In this document: positions 10,701-19,700 of the stretch, piece after piece
How the letters are laid out: each line of letters opens with the position of its first letter
How positions within the stretch are numbered: position 1 is the first letter of the stretch
Assembly: GCA_017431785.1 (NCBI GenBank)
Contig: JAFRKJ010000082.1
Coordinates: forward strand, 23,617 to 87,616
Direction: 5' to 3'
Length of the DNA stretch: 64,000 bases
From: Bacillota bacterium
Lineage (GTDB): Bacteria > Bacillota > Clostridia > Peptostreptococcales > Anaerovoracaceae
The notes under the pieces: generated by a model
The model's database searches: none
What the model was told of the DNA's origin: nothing
What the model saw: only the letters and a program-made list of their open reading frames with translations
Made by a program: the position numbers and the translations under genes

Positions 10701-13700
10701 GAAGGCAAGTTGTTTGAAGGCGACAAGCTTGTTGCAAAGGCAACAGGAAGCGTCAGAAACTTTGCTGATACATCAGCCGGAAACAACCCGATCCAGGATG
10801 GATATAAAGTGATGCGCGGCGATGAGGATGTCACAAATAACTATGTCATCACGCCGGTTGCCGGAACGCTTTCCATTGAGAAACGGCCGGTCAGCATTAC
10901 AGCTGAAAGTGAAGCTTTTGTTTATGACGGACTCCTCCATGAGAATGCAGGATATGAGGTAGAAGGACTGGCAGAAAATGACGTAATCAAAGCAGTCGTA
11001 TCAGGATCAATCACCTTCCCGAGCCAGAGTCCGGTGACCAACAAGCTGCTGTCATGGGAGTTCATCAACGGAAATCCAGATAACTATGTTGTAACGGCAG
11101 AGGATGGCGAATTGATCATGGATCGCGCCAGCATTGGAATCACGTTAACTGCCAGTGATAAGAGCTTCGTTTTTGATGGTCTGGCCCATGAGAACAATGA
11201 GGTCACCGTCACAGCAGGCGAGCTTCTGAGCGGCGATGTCCTGATCGCCAGCGCAACAGGCAGCATTACCAATGTTTCGGAGAACAAGGAAGGAAACAAC
11301 CCGATCGCCGATGGCTATAAGATCATGCATGAGGGAGAAGATGTTACTTCGAACTACCGGATCCTGACGAAGGCAGGAACGCTGACCATGCAGCCGAAGG
11401 CTGTCACAATCAAGGCGCAGGATAAATCTTTCGCTTATGATGGCAAATCGAAGAGCTGGGATGGATATGATGTGGATGGACTGGCAGAAGGTGATGAAAT
11501 TGAAGCCGTCACAAAAGGCTCCATCACATATCCGAAACAGTCTCCGGTTTCCAATGTCATTGATACATGGAAGTTTGTCCGCGGGGACAAAGACAATTAT
11601 ACAGTAACAACAGAAGAAGGCCTTCTCACAATGAGCAGGGCAGAAGCAGCGATCACCATCGAAGCAGCCAGCGAAGAGTGGACGTACGATGGCGGCGTAC
11701 ACACGAACAGCAAGGTTACGGTTACAGAAGGCAAACTGCTGGAAGGAGATAAACTCGTTGCCCATGCAGAAGGAAGCGTTTCATCTGTAAATGATACAAA
11801 AGCAGGAAACAACCCGGTTGCCGAAGGATGGAAGATCGTCCACGATGGCGAAGATGTGACGGACAACTATGCAGTTACAGCAAAGGCGGGTACGTTGACC
11901 ATCAAGGCCAAGACGGTAACCGTAACGGCAAATACGGAAGAATTCACCTATGATGGATACGCCCACAGCAATGCAGGATATGAGGTAGAGGGTCTCGTCG
12001 GTACAGATAATATCACGGCGAACGTCAAGGGCTCCATCACGTATCCGGGAGAAGGCATCGTTGTCAACAAGCTGGAATCCTGGGAGATGACAGCGGGAAA
12101 TCCTGACAACTACACCGTTGCAAAAGCGGACGGCGAGCTGACCATGAAGGCTGCCGCACAGCCTTTGACGATCAAAGCGGCAGACCATCAGTGGATCTAC
12201 GATGGAGAGTCTCATGAAGACGCAACCGTATCCATCGAAGAAGGCAGACTGTTCCACGGAGATGAACTGATTGCCGATGCCGGCGGCAGTGTCACAAACG
12301 TGAAGGACAGCAGCGACGGAAACAATAAAGTGCTGGACGGATATAAGATCATGCACGGCAGCGTGGAGGTGACGGAGAATTATGATATTACGACACAGAC
12401 AGGCAGCCTGCGGATCGAACCAAGAGCAGTTACGGTAACTGCCAAGAGTAAGCACTTCGCATACGATGGTCAGAAACACAGCGAATCAGGATACGATGTC
12501 GTTGGATTGGTCGGCACAGATGAGATCGATGCGAAAGTAACCGGAACGATCACGACGCCGGGACAGAGCCCTGTCGTCAATAAGCTGGCTTCATGGGAAT
12601 TCTCAAAAGGAAGCAAAGACAATTACAAGGTGACCGCAGCGGATGGCGAGCTGACCATGGAGACCTCTGCCGTACCAATTACGATACGCGCAGCAGATCA
12701 GACCTGGACCTACGACGGCAAGAACCACAGAAACTCTGAGGTTACGATTCTGACAGGTCAGCTCTTTGAGGGAGACAAACTCGTTGCAGAAGCATCCGGA
12801 AGCGTGAAAAATGTAACCGATTCTTATCGGGAGAACAATGTCGTCGCTGATGGATACAAAATCATGCGCGGCGAGGAAGATGTTTCCGCGAACTATGTCA
12901 TCACAACCGTTTCTGGAACCTTGACCATCGAGCCAAAGGCAGTGACGCTGACGGCATCCAGCAGGGAATACACTTATGATGGCAAGACCCATACCAGTGA
13001 GAAATACACGGTGGACGGACTCGTAGAGGGAGATGAAATCGCCGCTGAGGTCAGCGGAACGATCACCTATCCGTCAGAAGGCATCGTCCAGAACAAAGTG
13101 GACTCTTATCGCTTCACTTCCGGAAGTGAGGCTAACTACAGAATCGCTGTCATCAATGGCGAGCTGACGATGAAACATGCGCAGATTCCATTGACGCTCA
13201 CCGCAGCAAGCCAGTCCTGGACCTATGATGGCGAAGCACATTCAAACGATAATGTAACGATTTCAGAAGGAACGCTTCTGGAAGGTGACAGTCTGGTTGC
13301 ACATGCACAGGGTCTCGTTACCAACGTTACAGATACAGCAGAAGGAAACAACGAGGTTTATTCCTACAGAATCCTGCACGGCAGTGAGGATGTAACCGAC
13401 AGTTATAAGATCGAAACAGTTTCCGGAACACTCAAGATCCAGAAGAAGAAAGTAACCGTCAAAGCGCAGGATAAAGCCTTTGTATATGACGGCGAAGAGA
13501 AGAGCTGGGGTGGATATGATGTGTACGGACTTGTTGGAAAGGATCGTATTACAGCAGAAACTTCCGGCACCATCAGTTATCCGGGAACACCAGTTGCGAA
13601 TGTAATCTCAGACTGGAGCTTCGCAAAGGGAGATCCGGAGAACTATGAGGTCAGCACGGAAGACGGTGAGCTGACCATGACCAATGGACAGGGAGAAATC

Positions 13701-16700
13701 ACCATTACTGCAGCGAGTGAATCCTGGATCTATGATGGAACAGGCCACTCCAACCATGCTGTTACCCTTACAGCAGGAAAACTGTTCAAGGGAGATAAGC
13801 TGGTTGCAGAAGCGGAAGGAACCGTCACAAATGTGAAGGATACTGCCGCCGGAAACAATCAGGTCAAATCATATAAGATCATGCACGGCGACAAAGACGT
13901 GACAGACAACTATGCGGTGACCGCAGTGGATGGCACGCTGACCATTGAACCTGCACCGGTACAGATCAAGGCCGCCAGTGAAGAGTTCACCTATGATGGA
14001 GAAGAACATAGCAACGCTGGTTTTGAGGTCAATGGACTGATCGGAACGGATGCGATCCAGGCAACCGTAGAAGGCAGCATCCTGTTGCCAAGCCAGTCAC
14101 CGGTAACCAACGAAATCACTAATTACGAATTCACCAGCGGCAGGGCAGGCAACTACGAAGTCACACTGGCAGATGGAAGACTGACCATGGTAAAAGCCGC
14201 GGCGAAGATCACAATCAAGTCCGCAGATCAGAAATGGGTCTTCGACGGACATCCACATAGTGCGGCCGGAGTGACCGTTGTAAGCGGAGCGCTTCTGTAC
14301 GGCGATGTGCTGGATGCCGAAGCCACAGGATCAGTACGGAATGTGAGTGATACGGCCGCCGGAAACAATCCGATCGCAGCTGGCTGCAGAATCATGCACG
14401 GCAGTGAGGATGTGACAGAAAACTACGAGATTTCTTTCGAAGAAGGAACACTCACAATCGAACCTGCACCAGTCACTGTCACAGCAGGAAGCAGAAACTT
14501 CGTATATGACGGCATGGATCATACCTACCCGCATTATGACATCAGCGGCGTCGTCTCCGGAGATCTTCTGGAGGCCATCGTTCAAGGTACGATCACTTAT
14601 GCGTCCCAGGGTAAAGTCGCTAACCGCATTGAGCGGTACGCGTTCACCTCAGGAGAAGAAGGAAACTATACCGTCCGGACCATTGACGGTGAACTGACGA
14701 TGGATAAGGCTCAGGTCGCTATTACGCTGACCGCAGCGAGTGAAACCTGGACCTATGATGGCGAGGCGCATGGCAATAACACTGTCAAACTTACCTCTGG
14801 TAAACTGCTGGCAGGGGATGTATTATCCGCACACGCAGTCGGCAGTGTCACCTCCGCAGCAGAAAGTGCGAAAGGAAATAACAGAATTGCCGCCGGATAC
14901 CAGATCACAAACGGCAGTGAAGATGTAACGGATAATTACATCATCCAGACAGAATCCGGCGATCTGACAATCGTGCCGGCGGAAGTAACGATCACCGCAG
15001 AGAGCGAGGCGTTCACCTATGACGGAACACGTCACAGCAATACGGGATATCAGGTCGAGGGTCTGATCGACAGTGATGAGATTACAGCATCGACTTCCGG
15101 ATCGATCATGTATCCTAGTGAGGGTTCCGTAGAAAATCGGATCGAATCCTATCAGTTCAACACAGGAGATCCGAATAACTATACCGTAAAAACGGCGTCA
15201 GGTGTGTTGACGATGGCAAATGCACAGACACCGATTACGATCACAGCGGGCAGCGAAACCTGGACTTATGATGGGGCAACCCATGAAAATGGACAGACTT
15301 CCGTTACAGCAGGAAGACTCTTCCCAGGTGATGAGCTCGTGGCAGAGACTTCAGGAAGCGTGACGAATGCAGGTGATTCCAACTATGGAAACAACACGAT
15401 TGCGTTGTACCGCATCATGCACGGCAGCGAAGACGTTACAGCAAGCTACGTTGTGAAGACCCAGCCGGGTACACTCAAAGTGGAACCAAAGCCAGTCACC
15501 ATCAAAGCGCAGGACAAAGCCTTTGCATATGATGGTACACCGAAGAGCTGGCCGCAGTACGATGTAACGGGACTGGTTGGAAGCGATGAAATCAAGGCAG
15601 TCATCAAGGGCTCCATTAGATATCCGAGCCTGAATGCGGCTGTTAACAAAGTAGACTCCTATGAGTTTGTCAACGGTGACGAAGACAATTACACCGTACA
15701 TACCGAAAACGGACGTCTGACCATGACAAATGCGGAGCGTGAGATCACGATCAGATCTGCATCACAGGAGTGGGCTTATGACGGCGAGGCTCATACGAAT
15801 AACAGGGTGGAACTTGTTTCCGGAGCACTGTTTGAAGGAGACCGCATCGTTGTAAGCGCAGAGGGAACAGTTACCGATGTTGCCGATACGAGAGACGGCA
15901 ACAATACAATCGGCGCTTGCAGGATCATGAACGGCGATGAGAACGTGACGGCGAACTACGCGATCACGAAGGAGGAAGGAACGCTTTCGATCCTGCCGAA
16001 GTCTGTTGTGGTAACTGCCGGAAGCAACAATTACACCTATGACGGCAGAGCGCATACAGAAGATGAATACGAAGTCACAGGATTGATCGACGGTCACGAA
16101 ATCGAGGCTGTTGTGAGCGGTGCAATTACATATCCGAACCAGAGTCCGGTTGAGAACCGTCTGGAAAGCTACCAGTTCACCAGCGGAGATCCTGGGAACT
16201 ATACCGTAACAACAGAAAACGGAACACTTACCATGGAACCGGCGGATGTGGCCATCACACTGACGGCGGCAAGCCAGGAGTGGACATATGATGGTCAGAC
16301 TCATGAAAACGACCGCGTTACCCTCACGGAAGGCAAACTGCTGGAGGGCGACAGAGTCGTTGCCAGGGCATCCGGAAGCGCGACGAATGTGAAGGATTCC
16401 AACAAGGGCAACAATACTGTAGCAGAAGGCTATAAGATTATGCATGGTGACGAAGATGTTTCAGACAACTACGAGATCACTCTGCAGCCGGGAACACTTT
16501 CGATCAAGCCGAAGGCAGTCACGATCACAGCGAAGGATCATCAGTTCACTTACGATGGAAACAAACACAGTTTCGCAGAGTATGAAGTGGACGGACTGGT
16601 TGGCGGCGATAGCATCGACGCTGAGATTACAGGGTCGATCACGACACCTGGACAGAGCCCTGTGGTCAACAAGGTTGGAAAATGGGCGTTCATCAATGGA

Positions 16701-19700
16701 GAAGAGAGCAATTACAAGGTCAAGACAGTAGACGGCAAACTGACGATGGCAACATCGGCCAGACCGATTACGATCAAGGCAGCAGATCAGACGTGGACTT
16801 ATGATGGGAAACCGCATGAGAACAACAGCGTCTCGATCACAGAAGGAGAACTCTTCCCGGGCGATACATTAGTTGCTGAAGCAGAAGGATCCGTAACCAA
16901 CGCAGCCGACACAAAAGACGGCAACAATCAGATTGCGGAAGGTTACAAGATCATGCGCGGCGATGAGGATGTTTCAGAGAATTACGTCATCACGCCGGTG
17001 GATGGAACCCTTACCATTGCACCTAAGAAGGTGACTGTGACTGCGAACAGCAAGACGTTCACCTATAATGGAAAATCCCACAGAGATTCCGGGTATGATG
17101 TTGATGGTCTGATGGAAGGCGATAGCATAGAAGCGACTGTCAGCGGTGTGATTACATATCCAACCCAGAGTCCGGTGGTCAACAAACTGGAAAGCTACCA
17201 GTTCACAACCGGTACGGCAAGCAACTATGCAGTGCAGACAGTGGACGGCAGTCTGACTATGGAAAAAGCCAGCGCACCGCTGACCATTACCGCAGCCAGC
17301 CAGGAATGGGTCTATGACGCAGAAACTCATTCCAATGGAGAAGTTGCAATCACAGAAGGAACGCTCTTTGACGGCGATACACTCGTCGCAAAGGCTTCCG
17401 GAAAGGTGACCAATGTCAGCGATTCTGCGCCGGGCAACAATGTCATCAAGACTTACACGATCCTGCATGACGGAGTTGATGTAACAGACAATTACGTTGT
17501 GGAGCTTGTGCCGGGACAGCTCAAAATCAACAAGCAGAAGGTTACCATCACAGCGCAGAGCAAAGCATTTGTATACGATGGAGAAGCAAAGAGCTGGCCA
17601 GAGTATGATGTTTACGGTCTGATCGGTGAGGATGAGATCACAGCACAGGTAGAAGGCGCGATCACATACCCGAAGGAGGGACCGGTTGCAAATAGAATCA
17701 CAGCATGGGAATTCAAGTCAGGCGATGCCGGCAATTATCAGGTCAAAGCGGAAGACGGTCAGTTGACCATGAACCGTGGAGAAGCGGAAATTACCATTGA
17801 AGCGGCGTCACAGGAGTGGACCTATGATGGTCAGTCCCACGCAGTTGATGAGGTTACGATTACGGAAGGCAAACTGTTCAAGGGCGACAGACTGGTTGCC
17901 AGAGCTGAGGGCAGTGTGAAGGACGTCGGCGATACAGCTGCAGGAAACAATGTGATCGCATCTTATGCCATCATGAATGGCAATGAGGACGTCACGGATA
18001 ATTATGCAGTCACGCCGGTTGCCGGAACACTGACTATCAAGCCTGCCCCAGTCACAATCACTGCGGCAAGCGAAGCCTTCACTTATGACGGCAGCGAACA
18101 CAGAAACAGCGATTACCAGGTGGAAGGACTCATCGGAGATGACGCCATTGAGGCGACAATCGGTGGAATGATCCTGTTCCCATCCCAGTCACCGGTTAGG
18201 AATGAAGTATTGAGCTACACATTCACATCCGGAAAGGCGGAGAATTACGCCGTTGAAACCGTACGCGGTAAGCTGACGATGGATCAGACCAAAGTATCAA
18301 TCACCATCAAAGCGGCGGATGACACCGTAACATTTGACGGCAAGCAGCATAAAGCCAAGGGCGTTACCGTCACGGCTGGAAAGCTTTTGCAGGGAGATGC
18401 GCTGGTTGCTGAAGCAACAGGCGCAGTCACAAATGTGGCTGATACGAAGAAAGGCAACAATCCGGTTGCGGAAGGATTCCGGATCATGCACGATAGCGAA
18501 GATGTCACAGGCAACTATGAGATCACTGCACAGAGCGGAACCCTGACAGTAGAACCTGCGGAAGTAACGATCACAGCAGGAAGCGAAGTCTTCGTATACG
18601 ATGGACGGAAGCATACAAATGGTGAATATGAAGTAGCGGGTCTGGTAGAGGGTGATCAGATCAAGGCTGAGACCAAAGGAGAGATCACCTTTGTATCACA
18701 GAAGTCCGTTGCCAATGTCATCGATTCATATGCATTCACTTCCGGTGACGAAGGTAATTACAAAGTCAAGACGGTCGATGGACAGCTTACCATGACGAGG
18801 GCAGACAGGCCTATCGGTATTACGGCTGCCAGCGAGACCTGGACTTATGACGGCAAATCACATGCAAATAAGGAAGTTACCGTGACTACAGGAGAACTTC
18901 TGCACGGAGATGAGCTTGTAGCGGAAGGTACAGGTCGCGTGACTGATGTGTCCGATACAAAGATCGGCAACAACCAGATCGGAGAAGGATACCACATCGT
19001 TCACGGCGACGAAGATGTCACAGAGAACTACGTCATCACGACGAATGCAGGTAAGCTGACGATCGAGCCTGCGAAGGTGATCGTCAGAGCCAAGGATGCA
19101 CAGTTCGAATACGACGGTGAAGCGCACAGCGAGCCGGGATACGATGTAGAAGGTTTGGTCAATGACGATGAAATCAAGGCAGTCGTTACTGGATCGATCA
19201 CTTACCCGGACAAGGGTGCAGTAAAGAATGTTGTTGAGTCCTATGAATTCGTATCCGGTGATCCGAACAACTATGAGGTTACGACGATCAACGGAACACT
19301 CACGATCAGCAAAGCGGAACGGGCAATCACCATCGCCGGAGCAAGTGAGGAATTCATTTTCGATGGCACGCAGCATTCCAATCCGGAAGTTACTGTTGTG
19401 GAAGGTGCACTGATCAAGGGAGACGAGCTCAGAGCAGAAGCTCTTGGAAGCGTCCGTGACGTAGAAGAAACGGTTCAGGGCAACAACCCGGTTGCTGATG
19501 GATACCGCATCCTGAACATGGGCGAGGATGTGACGGACAATTACATCGTAACGACCCAGTCCGGTTCACTGGCAGTAAGTCCGAAGGATATGACGATCAC
19601 AGCCAGAGACGAAACCTTTGATTACGATGGACTGTCTCACAGCGCGCCATACTATGATGTGGAAGGACTGGTCGAAGGTGATGCCGTAGAGGTTATCATT

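Noticed and set aside
9507-19376. Several open minus-strand frames of 100-230 codons inside the giant gene
   Set aside because: They are antisense shadows of the repetitive coding strand, with no ribosome sites or recognisable products.
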